The translations under genes were made by a program, and so were the position numbers. Below the pieces are notes generated by a model. The model did not search any database. It was not told the origin of the DNA and saw only the letters and a program-made list of their open reading frames with translations. Shown here piece by piece: positions 1-9,932 of a stretch of DNA of 64,000 bases (position 1 is the first letter of the stretch; each line of letters opens with the position of its first letter). This DNA is from Rivularia sp. T60_A2020_040 (GTDB lineage Bacteria; Cyanobacteriota; Cyanobacteriia; Cyanobacteriales; Nostocaceae): positions 1-64,000 of the forward strand of contig JACYMD010000028.1 of assembly GCA_015272215.1 (NCBI GenBank). The letters run 5' to 3'.

Positions 1-27
1 TGATAACTACATTTCAATAGCATATTA

Positions 28-498
28 TCATGTCATTTTTCTTGCGTTTGCCCTGCTAATCTGAGAAGATTGCAGCGCTTCCACGGAATAGGGTAAGCGA
101 ATTAAGTTATAACCCAAGCTTTTGATATGACGAAGCATTTGCTTGTAGTCTCTTACCCATAAACCATGAGGTGCGTGGGTTTTAACTTCCATCCCAAACC
201 AATTAATACCCCGTAGGGAGACTACTTTATCAGTACTATCAACTATATGAGAACTTCGTGTATAAAACGGAGGCACCATGGTAGTAGCTGCCACAGAAGT
301 ATTACCTTTAAATGTCCCGATTAATTGAGAAAAGCCAAAACTTAAACTTATACACAAGCATCCAACTATCAAGCCCGTGAGGATATGTTTTTTGATTCTT
401 CTCAACTTTCGGCTTCTTTTAGGAATAGAAAATAAGCTCCATATACTCTGTTTCAAACTATTGAAGATACTACGGGTAATGGGTAAGTGAAGCAGCAT
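28..498 (-). pseudogene. Truncated glycoside hydrolase family 5 (cellulase-like) N-terminal fragment
   Basis: The 156-residue product has a basic N-terminus, one hydrophobic segment (about residues 40-62, signal anchor or signal peptide), then a stretch very like the start of cyanobacterial GH5 cellulases (LRGINWFGME, then APHGLW, then IKSLGYNLIRLPYS, residues about 95-140). GH5 domains need roughly 300 residues, including two catalytic glutamates. Here the frame closes shortly after the first beta-alpha units, and the two alternative frames also hit stops within the next tens of bases, so the catalytic part is missing from this window. It lies just downstream of an exopolysaccharide glycosyltransferase on the same strand (7 bp gap), so it may be the remnant of an EPS-modifying hydrolase. 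The break could be deletion or rearrangement near position 1-30. Family assignment is fairly firm; the pseudogene status is inference. Confidence 0.6.
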
Positions 499-505
499 AA
501 TTATT

Positions 506-1657
506 TTACATAGAACTGATTGTACTCTTTACACTGTCATAGAAATGTTCTCGGCGCAGCACAGACCATGTAAGTCTGTTATCAAGCAGTTTTTCCTGTT
601 CTGCTTTTTTAAACGCTAATAACTGGATTAAACTACAGGCGAAACTTTTTGGCTCATCGGCTATTTTAATCGCAGACGGATAGCTAGAGATACCACGCAT
701 GGCTACATTTGTCGCTACTATGGGACTTCCCGAAGCGATAGCATCCAGAGTTTTAATTTGAATTCCACCACCACTAATAGAAGGAATCGCAATCACTTTT
801 GCTAATCCCATAAATGCTTGTGCATCAGTTACAAAACCGCAATATTTGACATTGGGATATCGTTCGATTAACCATTTTGCACCAGAGCCAGCAACATGAA
901 TTGAGATATTTGTCGGTAAATGAGGATAAACCGCTTGGAAAAACCACTCTAAACCAGACTTATTTGCTTTCCATGTCCAGCTACCGATGATGCCAATATC
1001 ATAGTTTTTGATTGCTGAATTTTTTGCTGGTATTGTCCAGCTAGAAGGTAGATGAAACACTTTACTACTTTTATTTTGAGTATAAAAGTAATTAGAATCA
1101 TCAGAGGTTAAAGTCCATACTTGTTTTGAGGAAGCAGCTAAATGGTCTTCCATTCTTTTTATCAGACGAGTTTCTCTTTTGTATATGTATTTTGATAGAT
1201 ATTTTTTAGCATTTTTTAATTGTGTTTCATAAAGTTGATGTTCTACATTGTGAGCAATAAATATAACTTGGGATTTTTGATCTAATAAAGGTAATAACCA
1301 ACCTAATTGTGCATGATCGATGATAATAATGTCGTAGTTATTGACCTGTAAAAGATTTTTGATTTTTGTCAAATATTTTTGAGAATAATATTTTGCTGCT
1401 GAGTAAGGAAGCTGTTTCCATATGCTTAAAGCCATCCAGATAAATGGATGATATTTTGATTTTTCTGTTTCTATATATCGTTGTTCAACTACAATTTCAT
1501 CGCCATTTCCGGAATTAATATCATCTGGACGCTGATAACCGACAACTAATACTTGATGTCCGGAGTATTTTAAAGCGTTAATAAAACAGTGAGATGCAAT
1601 TTCACCACCAGTTTTTCTTCCACTGGGAAGAACGGTTGTTAAATACAAAATTTTCAT
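506..1657 (-). CDS. Glycosyltransferase family 4 (GT-B fold)
   Basis: 383 residues, the usual size of a GT4 enzyme. The N-terminus (MKILYLTTVLPSGRKTGGE) is the Rossmann-type opening of GT-B glycosyltransferases with a glycine-rich acceptor-side loop. The C-terminal nucleotide-sugar region carries SISGGGIQIKTLDAIASG followed by SPIVATNVAMRGI, the typical GT4 donor-binding stretch. It is predicted to transfer a sugar from a nucleotide donor to a lipid-linked oligosaccharide at the cytoplasmic face of the membrane. It is followed in the same direction by the GH5-like fragment and preceded by a second GT4 gene (31 bp gap) and a polymerase-like gene, which fits an exopolysaccharide cluster. Sugar specificity cannot be read from the sequence. 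Confidence 0.85.
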   Translation of the reverse strand: MKILYLTTVLPSGRKTGGEIASHCFINALKYSGHQVLVVGYQRPDDINSGNGDEIVVEQRYIETEKSKYHPFIWMALSIWKQLPYSAAKYYSQKYLTKIKNLLQVNNYDIIIIDHAQLGWLLPLLDQKSQVIFIAHNVEHQLYETQLKNAKKYLSKYIYKRETRLIKRMEDHLAASSKQVWTLTSDDSNYFYTQNKSSKVFHLPSSWTIPAKNSAIKNYDIGIIGSWTWKANKSGLEWFFQAVYPHLPTNISIHVAGSGAKWLIERYPNVKYCGFVTDAQAFMGLAKVIAIPSISGGGIQIKTLDAIASGSPIVATNVAMRGISSYPSAIKIADEPKSFACSLIQLLAFKKAEQEKLLDNRLTWSVLRREHFYDSVKSTISSM

Positions 1658-1688
1658 TGATTGAGTAAACTAAAACTATAGAAATAAT

Positions 1689-2885
1689 TTAAATTAATGA
1701 CTTAATATCCGATACGACTTCATGTATGACTTGAGTTCCAAATAGTGATTCAAGTAGTTTTTGCTCGATATGAGTTTTTTGAACATTGCATAGTAAGTTA
1801 ACAATTGCTGCTGCAAAAGATTGTGTCTCGGAAGCAATTTTGAAGTACTGTTTAACTGAAAGAGGTAAACCCGCTATTCCTTGGGGTGTAGAGACAATCG
1901 GTTTACCAGCTACTAACATTTCTAAGGATTTAATACTAACTCCACTACCTGTTAAAACTGGATTAATTAATACCCTTCCGGAATTATAAATTTCTGTAGA
2001 AGATGACGGATTGATGCTTAAATCCACACCATCGATATTTTCACATAGCTGTCTAATTTTATTTATCGGTTTTGCTCCAGCGATTAAAACTTTTACATTG
2101 GGTAATTGGGAACGAATTTCAGGCAAAACTTGAGTTAAGAACCAAATAATACCAGCTACATTATTATTAGAATATAGATTACCTAAAAACACAACATCAT
2201 ACTGAGAATCATGATGATTTTTTTGGTAATTATTATCTAGGTTTTGAGAGTTATTAAACTCCATTAAAGGAGGTAAATAGCGTCCATTTTTAAATCCATG
2301 AGATTTCCAAAAGTTTAAATCTTCTGGGGAAATATCATAGAATAAAAGACTATTCTTTAATAATGATTTTTCATATTGTTCTAAATGAGAAACTGATAAA
2401 TATCTTTTAATTTTACTTGTGCCAATTGCCGAATTAAATAATCGCTGATAATACAGATGTTCAATGTTGTGACAGCGAGTAACTATCGGTATATCAAAAC
2501 ATTGACTAAGTTGAGATGCAACATCTCCACCATGAATACCATCTAACCAAACAACATGAGGTTTAAAAGCACGAACTTGAGAGATTAAATCATTTAATTG
2601 TTGCCCCCTAACAAGTCTAGAAGTAACTTCTAAAGGATAGCGGAATAAATTTAACATTCTGCTAGCTTTAGCACATAAATTATATTGAAATGGAATCAAA
2701 TAAGTAGAATTAACATATTTTTTGATTTCGGCTATTTCGTCATAATCGGGAACTCGATCAAACCAGCATATAAGCTGTAGTTCAACACCAATTTGAGCAA
2801 AAGCCTTGATTCGCCGCCACATATCTATCCTTCCGCCGTGAATAGCAGGATAAGGAATATCATGACATACTAAAGTCATCTTCAT
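1689..2885 (-). CDS. Glycosyltransferase family 4 (GT-B fold)
   Basis: 398 residues. The N-terminus (MKMTLVCHDIPYPAIHGGR) has the glycine-rich loop of GT-B enzymes that act on lipid-linked glycans. Near the C-terminus INPVLTGSGVSIKSLEMLVA and KPIVSTPQGIAGL form the donor-binding motif, closely parallel to that of the neighbouring glycosyltransferase downstream, so the two may be distant paralogues acting at successive steps. It starts 4 bp after the end of the O-antigen-ligase-like gene, indicating one transcription unit. Predicted cytoplasmic or peripheral membrane enzyme of exopolysaccharide repeat-unit assembly. Donor and acceptor are unknown. Confidence 0.85.
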   Translation of the reverse strand: MKMTLVCHDIPYPAIHGGRIDMWRRIKAFAQIGVELQLICWFDRVPDYDEIAEIKKYVNSTYLIPFQYNLCAKASRMLNLFRYPLEVTSRLVRGQQLNDLISQVRAFKPHVVWLDGIHGGDVASQLSQCFDIPIVTRCHNIEHLYYQRLFNSAIGTSKIKRYLSVSHLEQYEKSLLKNSLLFYDISPEDLNFWKSHGFKNGRYLPPLMEFNNSQNLDNNYQKNHHDSQYDVVFLGNLYSNNNVAGIIWFLTQVLPEIRSQLPNVKVLIAGAKPINKIRQLCENIDGVDLSINPSSSTEIYNSGRVLINPVLTGSGVSIKSLEMLVAGKPIVSTPQGIAGLPLSVKQYFKIASETQSFAAAIVNLLCNVQKTHIEQKLLESLFGTQVIHEVVSDIKSLI

Positions 2886-2889
2886 ATTG

Positions 2890-4212
2890 TTAGTTATTTT
2901 CGGGAAATGTTTTCATATTTATCCATTTTTCTTCGATTAAAGAAGAAGTATTATATTGATAGTTTTTAGCCAGAGGATACTCAATAGCAAGGGAAAAAAC
3001 AGTAGAAACATAGACTATCCAAAAAATACTATTAGTTTCTACAAGGGTGCTTTCACTGATGTTGTACATCACTAAGAAAGTTAAATATATTAAAGGCCAA
3101 ATACCTTCTATACATTTGGTGATTCGCAACCACATTACTCCCCGGAAATAAGTAGTAATAAAGCTCAGTAAAAATACTGACAAGCCTGCAATACCTAATT
3201 CTGCAAATAAATCCATAAAGCCGTTGTGTCCATATGGACATTCCCAGGCAAGGGTACGCCAAAGATAAGCTGTAATTTCACTGTTCCAATCCCTCCAAAC
3301 AGCATTAAATCCATAGCCTAACCAAGGACGTTCTTGGATTAAATCAAACATTGCACTCCATATATCGGTGCGTCCAGTTAGAGTTAAATCTCTGCCTAAT
3401 GCATCAGCAACAACTGGTAAATTATCTAGCAATAATGTAGATATGCTGCCAACTGTCAGTATTAATGCAATTATCAACGGTATTAATTGGTTGTAATTGC
3501 TTCGCCAACTTCTATAAAGAAATAAAATAACTGTTAGAGATAGAAACACAACTAGAGACGATTTAGAAGTTGAAAGTACGATTAAAGCGATGGAAAGAAT
3601 ATAGCCAGCCCAGGGAATCCAGCGATATTTAAGATTACGAATGGGATTACTCATCGCAACAAATAAAAACACCATGCTGCTGAAAACCATCAATCTACCC
3701 AAAATATTTTTATGAGTCATGATTCCCCGCCAAGCACCCGCATGAATTCCTCCTTCTTGAACCGTCATTAAGCCATATTTTGGTAGCGCAATGGCAAATA
3801 TAAAACTGAGTACAATTACTATTCCTAAAGCAATTGCTAATAGCTGTAATTGTTCTCTTAAAGTGAAACGCATCGCCATGTACACGGCAAATACACTTGT
3901 TCCTAACAGCAATCCGCTACGTCGTGGAGTCACATCCGGTGCGAAAGTCCATAAAATTGAGGCTATAACAATTCCTAAAAATAACCAGATCCAAATATCT
4001 TTTTGTGCAACACGAACAAAATTTTTCTGATGCGCTGCTATTAGCAAGAAAGTAATTGTATAGATTCCCATAAAAAATTTGGGACTGTAGGGATCACTAC
4101 TTATTCCCCCACTACTTCCACCTTCTATAAGTACAGGTATCAAGGCACTTGTAGAAAGAAAAAGAGTAAATACAACAAATATCTTTTCGGTTAGCTTTGG
4201 CAACTTTGGCAT
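2890..4212 (-). CDS. O-antigen ligase / Wzy-like polysaccharide polymerase family membrane protein
   Basis: 440 residues with about eleven to twelve hydrophobic segments. A long periplasmic loop between the late helices contains GRTDIWSAMFDLIQERPWLG and YGHNGFMDLFAELGIAG, the hallmark R-and-H-containing motifs of the O-antigen ligase/Wzy family (Wzy_C). Members polymerise or ligate undecaprenyl-linked glycans at the outer face of the inner membrane. In this context (two GT4 genes downstream, Wzz/BY-kinase and flippase on the diverging arm) it is most likely the polymerase of an exopolysaccharide. It is the first gene of the minus-strand arm, and about 1.45 kb of non-coding DNA separates it from the plus-strand arm. 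The alternative, a ligase that attaches O-antigen to lipid A, is less likely here. Confidence 0.85.
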   Translation of the reverse strand: MPKLPKLTEKIFVVFTLFLSTSALIPVLIEGGSSGGISSDPYSPKFFMGIYTITFLLIAAHQKNFVRVAQKDIWIWLFLGIVIASILWTFAPDVTPRRSGLLLGTSVFAVYMAMRFTLREQLQLLAIALGIVIVLSFIFAIALPKYGLMTVQEGGIHAGAWRGIMTHKNILGRLMVFSSMVFLFVAMSNPIRNLKYRWIPWAGYILSIALIVLSTSKSSLVVFLSLTVILFLYRSWRSNYNQLIPLIIALILTVGSISTLLLDNLPVVADALGRDLTLTGRTDIWSAMFDLIQERPWLGYGFNAVWRDWNSEITAYLWRTLAWECPYGHNGFMDLFAELGIAGLSVFLLSFITTYFRGVMWLRITKCIEGIWPLIYLTFLVMYNISESTLVETNSIFWIVYVSTVFSLAIEYPLAKNYQYNTSSLIEEKWINMKTFPENN

Positions 4213-5665
4213 ACCGAATATATTTCCTAATATATTATTTTTCCCTGAATAAAAATACCTAAAATTTCCAGGTATTGTTAAACTTCATCCTTCTTTTAAA
4301 TCAATTAACTAATGAAGTCTTTTAATTAATGAATTAATTAACTCATTTTGTCAATAGATGATTTTGATTTGATTTAAACGTTCAAATTATGTTTAATCAC
4401 TTGATGTTTTTTCTGATTTTCAAGCTTGAAAAACCTGATAAACTATGTAAAGCATGGCTTGTATAGTTCGGTGCAGAGAGAACATTTTATATATACTGAA
4501 TATATGATTAAAAATATTATGCGTGTTTTTACTGCTTTTAGCAATGTTAATCAACCAAAATTTTACTTAATCTTCATCGGCTAGTCCGATTTGAGTAAAG
4601 TTTTGATTAATTTATGACTTACGCATTGGCATAGTGGTAAAATAACGCACTTCAATACAGGTGTCCTCTATCAATAGGTATCGGACAATTATAGAAATCG
4701 GTAAACCTTCAACAGCACAATGCAATCTGCAATATTACACTCTATTTTTGCTGTCGGAACCAAAGCAAATTGGGTGCAGCTTGATTCGCGGAGATATAAT
4801 CCGAAAGATTTGTTTGATATATAGGAATCCTCCGTAGATTTTTGTATGCCCTTCGGGCACGCTACGCCTTCGCGTAGCGCGGCAAAGCCTTAATTATTTG
4901 TGTAGGGAGGCTTTCTTGCTTTGATGATTCTATTCGATTAAGGTGTACTGAGTTTTTTCAATTTTCAAGTCGGATTCCTCTAGTAACCGACATAATATTT
5001 AAATAGAAGCAGGAATTTTAATTTTAAGTGTTGCTGACAAAAAAATAGTATAAAACATATTTATAATCTCTAGGTATGCGGACTTGATTATTTTTTCTCT
5101 AAAAAATATCATAATACTATAAAAGGAGTAAATTTAATAACCCTTTACTATAGTGATATTCATGCAAATTCAGTTACAATAAACTTTGTTCATTTCAATC
5201 ATTTGTTCGTTAAAAAAAATGTCCTCTGAAAAAGTCATTTCTAATTGGAATGAATTGCAGATAAATCTATCCACAAAATTTCTTCGTGAAGATGTTTTAG
5301 ATAATTTGCTCCGCGCAAGACTCTTTGAATACTACATATACTCTTGCTTTTGTCAAGATGTAAGTCCTATAATTCAATAAAATATGTTGAAGTTATCGCT
5401 CTATTATTAAGTTTCAAACAAGATATGTCCTAGCCTGTCAGAGAAATTATTGAGATGTAGTAATATGCAAATACCTTAAAGCGAAGCATCTCAATTTCAT
5501 TACTGTATTAATACAATGCTATGGACGCTGCCGAAAATCAGTAAGACGTGAGAAATAACCATAGTCAGTATTTAAATTATCTTTACGAACAGGTTAGTAA
5601 CACAATATTGACAATTGTGTTCTCCACTGAAAACGTATATTAAATTGTTGGAAATGAGATTTTGA
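4213..5665. other. Long intergenic region between the two arms of the polysaccharide locus
   Basis: About 1.45 kb, AT-rich, separating divergently transcribed clusters; promoters for both arms should lie here but none could be placed with confidence. It contains a MITE-like element at 4820-4983. A short frame of 53 codons starting with ATG at 5219 is open, but it has no recognisable motif or clear ribosome binding site and I do not call it a gene. No tRNA or structured RNA was recognised. Confidence 0.6.
4820..4983. mobile_element. MITE-like element, copy 1 (TAGGAATCCT ends)
   Basis: The stretch begins TATAGGAATCCTCCGTAG and ends GGATTCCTCTAG, giving imperfect terminal inverted repeats. It is almost identical over its whole length to 28883-29053. 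Inside is a hairpin-prone GC-rich stretch (CCCTTCGGGCACGC, then GCCTTCGCGTAGCGCGGC) unlike the AT-rich surroundings. It has no coding capacity, so it is a non-autonomous element if mobile. Confidence 0.75.
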
Positions 5666-7993
5666 ATGGAAACACAAATGCCAATCACAGAAGAAGATTT
5701 GCAGTCTCTAAGTAAAACTGATTCTTTATCTAGAGAGCCATATTGGTTATTAAAAAGACCTGAAAATTTGGAAGAAGATAACATTCCTTTTGGTCGCATT
5801 TTCTCAATTTTACGTCGTCGAGCAGCTTTAATTGCTAGCGTCGCAGTCATCGCAACCACAGGAGCTGCTTACTTCAGTTCTACTCGTACTCATTCCTATG
5901 AAGGCAAATTTCAATTACTAGTTGAACCTTTAAGAAATTCTGAAAGCGAACTGTTAGTTTTACTGTCTCAAACTCTTCAGCAAGATGTCAATAAAATTAC
6001 AAGAGACAATACTACGGCTTTAGATTATCAGGCTTTACTAGAAGTTTTAAAAAGCCCGAAAATTATCGAACCTGTAGTTGAGGAAATACAGGCTAAATAT
6101 CCCGGAATTAGTTATAGCAAACTGGTTGGTGGTGCCAATTCGGGGAAAGTTCCTACCGCAGTTAAAGATGGTACTTTACACATTAGCCGACTTTCTCAGG
6201 GTGAAATTGAATCTAGAATCATCGAAATTCGCTATAAGGATTCTAATCCCGATCAAGTTTTGTATGTGTTAGATAAAGTTTCTCAAGCTTATCGAAAATA
6301 CAGTCTCGAACAAGAGCAAACGAATTTACGTCAAGGAATCAAATTTGTTGAACAGCAGATTCCCAAGTTGCGCTTACGAGTCAATACACTCCAAGGACAA
6401 ATGCAGCTTTTTCAGCAGAATTACAATTTATTTAATCCTGAACTTCAAGGAGAACAACTACTTAACAGAGTCGATCAATTGCAAGCAACCAAAATAGAAG
6501 CCTCGAAAAAACTCGCGGAAAGCAAGTCGCTTTATGATTCTTTACAAAAACAGTTGGGAATGTCCCAAGATAATGCAATCGCAGCTTCAGCTTTAAGTGA
6601 ATCACCGCAGTATCAAGAAATACTCAAACGAGTTAGGGATATAGAAGCGGAAATTGCCACCGAGTCAGTGCGTTTGAGTGATGCTAATCCGGTAATGCAG
6701 TCTTTACGAGAGCGACGAGCCAAATTAATACCTTTATTAAAGCGGGAAGCACAATTGGCTTTGGGTTCAAATGTTTCCGAAGAATTACAGAATCCCCAGG
6801 TAGGAGTTTATCAAAATTCCGTTCGTCGCCAACTAATTCAGACAATGGCTGAAACTGCAAACCAAATTCAGTTATTAGAAGCGAGCTTGAAAGCTACCGA
6901 TGATGCTTTAATCGGATTAAATCAACAAATCAAACAATATCCCGTAATTGCTGGTAGATATGCCAATTTGCAACGGGAATTACAAGTTGCTAGCGATACT
7001 CTCAAGCAGCTTTTAGGTAAACAAGAAGCACTACGGGTAGATGCTGCTCAGCAAGAAGTTCCTTGGGAATTAATTATGCCTCCAAGGCTACCCCAAGATA
7101 AAAATGGTAACGCGATCGCAGATGCTTCTAAAGGCAAGCTCGATATTATTTTAGGAGGAGTTGCAGGTTTACTATTAGGTGTTTTAGTTGCTTTTCTTTT
7201 AGAGAATGCTCAGAATGTTTTCCACGATTCCCAAGAAGTGAAACGAAGCGCCAAATTACCTTTATTAGTCACGATTCCTTATTTAAAAGCAATCAAAAAA
7301 TTAGCTCCTACTGAACAAGAACTAGTTTATACCCTGCAAACGGAAGAACGCTGGCTTCTCCAAAATGGCAGTGGTAAAAATCAATACGAGAAAGCTTCTC
7401 CCTACACACAAGCTTTTTATTCTTTGTATACCAGAATTCAAGCTTTTCGAGAGCAAACAAATATTTGTTCATTAATTGTGACATCAGCTACTTGCGGAGA
7501 AGGTAAATCTACCGTGGCGACAACTTTGGCCAAAACAGCCGCAGAAGCTGGTTTACGGGTGCTGTTAGTGGATGCTAATTTGCAAAATCCTCAAATACAT
7601 CACAGCTTGGGTTTGGTAAATACTCAGGGATTAAGCGAAATACTTTCCCAAGGTTTAGATTTAAACGATGCAATTGGACAATCTTATCAAGAAGAAAATT
7701 TATTTGTAATCACCGCAGGAGAAATACCCCGCCATCCAGCAAAGCTATTTTCCTCACCGAGAATGCAAAATTTTGTTAAGCGATCGCAAACTGATTTTGA
7801 TTTAGTAGTCTATGACAGTCCCCATGTTTTGGGACGTTTAGATACCAGTATTTTAACGACTCATGCTGATGGAATTTTAATGGTTGTAGGATTAGGTAAA
7901 ACTGTTCGTCCCTCACTTTCAACAGCATTGGATGAATTGAAAGCTGGGCGTAATCGGATTTTAGGTTTAGTTACCAATACTTTAGAATCCTAA
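5666..7993 (+). CDS. Polysaccharide co-polymerase Wzz fused to BY-kinase-like ATPase
   Basis: 775 residues. A Wzz-type domain comes first, with a membrane segment at about residues 48-70, a long coiled coil (about 215-470) and a second membrane segment (about 491-513). The C-terminal cytoplasmic P-loop domain shows SATCGEGKSTVATTLA (about 605-620) as Walker A, LLVDANLQNP (about 634) at the Walker A-prime position and DLVVYDSP (about 711) as Walker B. This is the layout of bacterial tyrosine kinases that set chain length and gate export of capsular or exopolysaccharide. Two oddities: the usual DADLRRP-type Walker A-prime reads DANLQNP, and the C-terminus ends LGLVTNTLES with no tyrosine cluster, the usual autophosphorylation site. 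It may therefore regulate by ATP binding alone. The flippase gene follows 60 bp downstream. Start: ATG after a GAG-rich stretch; a second ATG lies four codons in. Confidence 0.9.
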   Translation: METQMPITEEDLQSLSKTDSLSREPYWLLKRPENLEEDNIPFGRIFSILRRRAALIASVAVIATTGAAYFSSTRTHSYEGKFQLLVEPLRNSESELLVLLSQTLQQDVNKITRDNTTALDYQALLEVLKSPKIIEPVVEEIQAKYPGISYSKLVGGANSGKVPTAVKDGTLHISRLSQGEIESRIIEIRYKDSNPDQVLYVLDKVSQAYRKYSLEQEQTNLRQGIKFVEQQIPKLRLRVNTLQGQMQLFQQNYNLFNPELQGEQLLNRVDQLQATKIEASKKLAESKSLYDSLQKQLGMSQDNAIAASALSESPQYQEILKRVRDIEAEIATESVRLSDANPVMQSLRERRAKLIPLLKREAQLALGSNVSEELQNPQVGVYQNSVRRQLIQTMAETANQIQLLEASLKATDDALIGLNQQIKQYPVIAGRYANLQRELQVASDTLKQLLGKQEALRVDAAQQEVPWELIMPPRLPQDKNGNAIADASKGKLDIILGGVAGLLLGVLVAFLLENAQNVFHDSQEVKRSAKLPLLVTIPYLKAIKKLAPTEQELVYTLQTEERWLLQNGSGKNQYEKASPYTQAFYSLYTRIQAFREQTNICSLIVTSATCGEGKSTVATTLAKTAAEAGLRVLLVDANLQNPQIHHSLGLVNTQGLSEILSQGLDLNDAIGQSYQEENLFVITAGEIPRHPAKLFSSPRMQNFVKRSQTDFDLVVYDSPHVLGRLDTSILTTHADGILMVVGLGKTVRPSLSTALDELKAGRNRILGLVTNTLES

Positions 7994-8053
7994 TTAACGT
8001 TAATCGCTTAAAGCCGATACATCAAAATTTAATAACTTCCGACTAAACAAATT

Positions 8054-9400
8054 GTGAATTTCTTAAACCCAATTACCAGGTACATCAAGAAAAAAGTATC
8101 TAGCCAGTTCATTCGTAATCTTGGCTGGCTGGGTATGGCTGAGATATTTTATCGAGTCTTACGTTTAGGATTAGTAGTGATCATTGCCAGGTATTTAACT
8201 CGCTATGATTACGGTTTGGGAGCGATTATTCTGGCGGTGCGAGAGTTTGCAATTACTTTTGCTGATGTCGGTATCGGTGCAAAGATTATTCAAGCTGATG
8301 AGAAAGAACTTCCGCAGTTATGTATTTCTGCTTTTTGGTTAAACTGCTTGATTTTTGCCAGTTTATTCATGATTCAAGCTCTTGCGGCATTTCCTATTGC
8401 TTGGTTTTATCAAAGTAAAGAGATTATTTTTCCGATTATTGTTACCGGAATAGCTTATTTAATTTGGCCTATTCACGGTATTCAAAAAACTTTAATTCAA
8501 AGAGAAAATCGGTTTAAAGTCATCGCATTTACCAATACAGTTCAATACTCCGTTTCGGGTATATTGACGGCACTATTCGCCGTTATGGGTATGGGAGTAT
8601 GGGCTTTTGCACTGCCGGTTGTGATAGTTGCTCCCTTAGAAATCATCATATATTACAAATATCATTCCTGGCGACCTCGTGAAGGATTTACAACAGTATA
8701 TTGGGATGAAATATTAAATTTTGGCAAACATATTCTCGGTGTGGGATTGCTGAAAACTTTGAGAAATAATTTAGATTATTTAATTGTTGGACGTTTTGTC
8801 GGCATTGAAGAATTAGGAATCTACTTTTTTGGTTTTAATGCTGGTTTAGGAATCAGTTTAAGTATCATTAATGCTATTAGTTCGGTAATGTTACCTCATT
8901 TATGTTCAGCACGTACAGAATGGCTGGAATTCCAACGTCGTTATTTCCACAGTCTCAGAACTATTGCTTTGATCATTATTCCTTTTGTATTATTTCAAGC
9001 TAGTTTAGCTCCTATTTACGTTCCCATTGTTTTTGGTCAACAGTGGATAAGTGCTATACCAATTTTAATATTAATTTGTTTATCAGCGATTCCCAGGCCT
9101 TTTGCAGATGCAGCATCCCAATTATTAGTAGCTGTGGGAAAACCTCATTTAGATTTACGATGGAATGTCATATTTACCAGTTTATTTGCTCTCTTCTTAT
9201 TCATGGGAGTTAATATTCCAATTATTGCCAATACTTTTTTAGATTTCGATACTGTGAATAATTTGACATTAATTTTAGGAAAAAACTGGAAAGTTATCAG
9301 CATAGCTTTATCTGTTTTATTAGTTCATGGGATATTCTTGCCATTTTTTACCATATGGGCTACACGTTATGTGTTTCCCAAGAAATTTCAGAAGTCGTAA
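8054..9400 (+). CDS. Wzx-like polysaccharide flippase (MOP superfamily)
   Basis: 448 residues with about 12-14 hydrophobic segments. The early part reads NLGWLGMAEIFYRVLRLGLV, then ARYLTRYDYGLGAIILAVREF and DVGIGAKIIQ, typical of polysaccharide biosynthesis/flippase family members. Such proteins flip undecaprenyl-diphosphate-linked repeat units across the inner membrane. GTG is the likely start. It lies directly after the Wzz/BY-kinase gene on the same strand and completes, with the polymerase-like gene at 2890-4212, the Wzx-Wzy-Wzz set. No priming glycosyl-1-phosphate transferase is visible in the window. Confidence 0.88.
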   Translation: MNFLNPITRYIKKKVSSQFIRNLGWLGMAEIFYRVLRLGLVVIIARYLTRYDYGLGAIILAVREFAITFADVGIGAKIIQADEKELPQLCISAFWLNCLIFASLFMIQALAAFPIAWFYQSKEIIFPIIVTGIAYLIWPIHGIQKTLIQRENRFKVIAFTNTVQYSVSGILTALFAVMGMGVWAFALPVVIVAPLEIIIYYKYHSWRPREGFTTVYWDEILNFGKHILGVGLLKTLRNNLDYLIVGRFVGIEELGIYFFGFNAGLGISLSIINAISSVMLPHLCSARTEWLEFQRRYFHSLRTIALIIIPFVLFQASLAPIYVPIVFGQQWISAIPILILICLSAIPRPFADAASQLLVAVGKPHLDLRWNVIFTSLFALFLFMGVNIPIIANTFLDFDTVNNLTLILGKNWKVISIALSVLLVHGIFLPFFTIWATRYVFPKKFQKS

Positions 9401-9932
9401 AATAGAATTTTTAGTATATTTTTATGCTTTTTAACAAAATAAAAACCCGTTTTTTTTAAGTATTAATACTATTTTTTGTTGTTTATAGTAATTAAAAGTA
9501 CTGAAAGTTGGAGATTGAGCGCGATCGCAATTACTCGCTTCTCTTACCGATAAAAAAACCCTACAGTGCTGAGTCGAAAATCTGCTGTGCAGTCAGATTT
9601 AATTGTGGAAAACACCGAGAAATTATCGGGTTATTTCCTCGACATAAAGTTTTGACATATTCCCCATCCAGTAAATTACAAACAAAAATAGCAGGTTGTT
9701 TGGGCTAATTCCTACTCCCCCGAACCCCTCTATGATTACCTTTCAGCCTTGTTAATGCGGTTCATCTCTTTTTACCTCTTTCCTCTGTCTTGAAAAGTTG
9801 CTCATGGGGGTTTCCCCCAAGAGCACACTTTCCGCTGCGGTTTTTTAATAGGTAATCTTCTGCGGGCAAGGGAGTAGGATTTGGTAATGAGTTAAGAGTT
9901 AACAGTTTATTTCCCCCCATCCCCCCATCTTC
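9401..9932. other. Intergenic region holding a repeat element
   Basis: About 530 bp between two convergently ending genes. Its right half is the TCCTACTCCC-ended repeat at 9710-9879. The left part has a HIP1 octamer near 9520 and no convincing gene; a 66-codon open frame there has no start signal or motif. Confidence 0.6.
9710..9879. repeat. TTACTCC-ended repeat family, copy 1
   Basis: The left end TCCTACTCCC (9710-9719) is the perfect reverse complement of the right end GGGAGTAGGA (9870-9879). The inside holds a GGGGGTTTCCCCC hairpin and the string GGTAATCTTCTGC, which recurs in the copy at 52571-52681. A third related copy lies at 13432-13593. About 170 bp, non-coding. Confidence 0.65.

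Noticed and set aside
5186-5380. Short plus-strand frame before the Wzz/BY-kinase gene
   Set aside because: Weak start, no clear ribosome site, no family resemblance; cannot be supported from sequence alone.
9508-9708. 66-codon plus-strand frame before the repeat element
   Set aside because: No start signal and no motif; likely chance opening.
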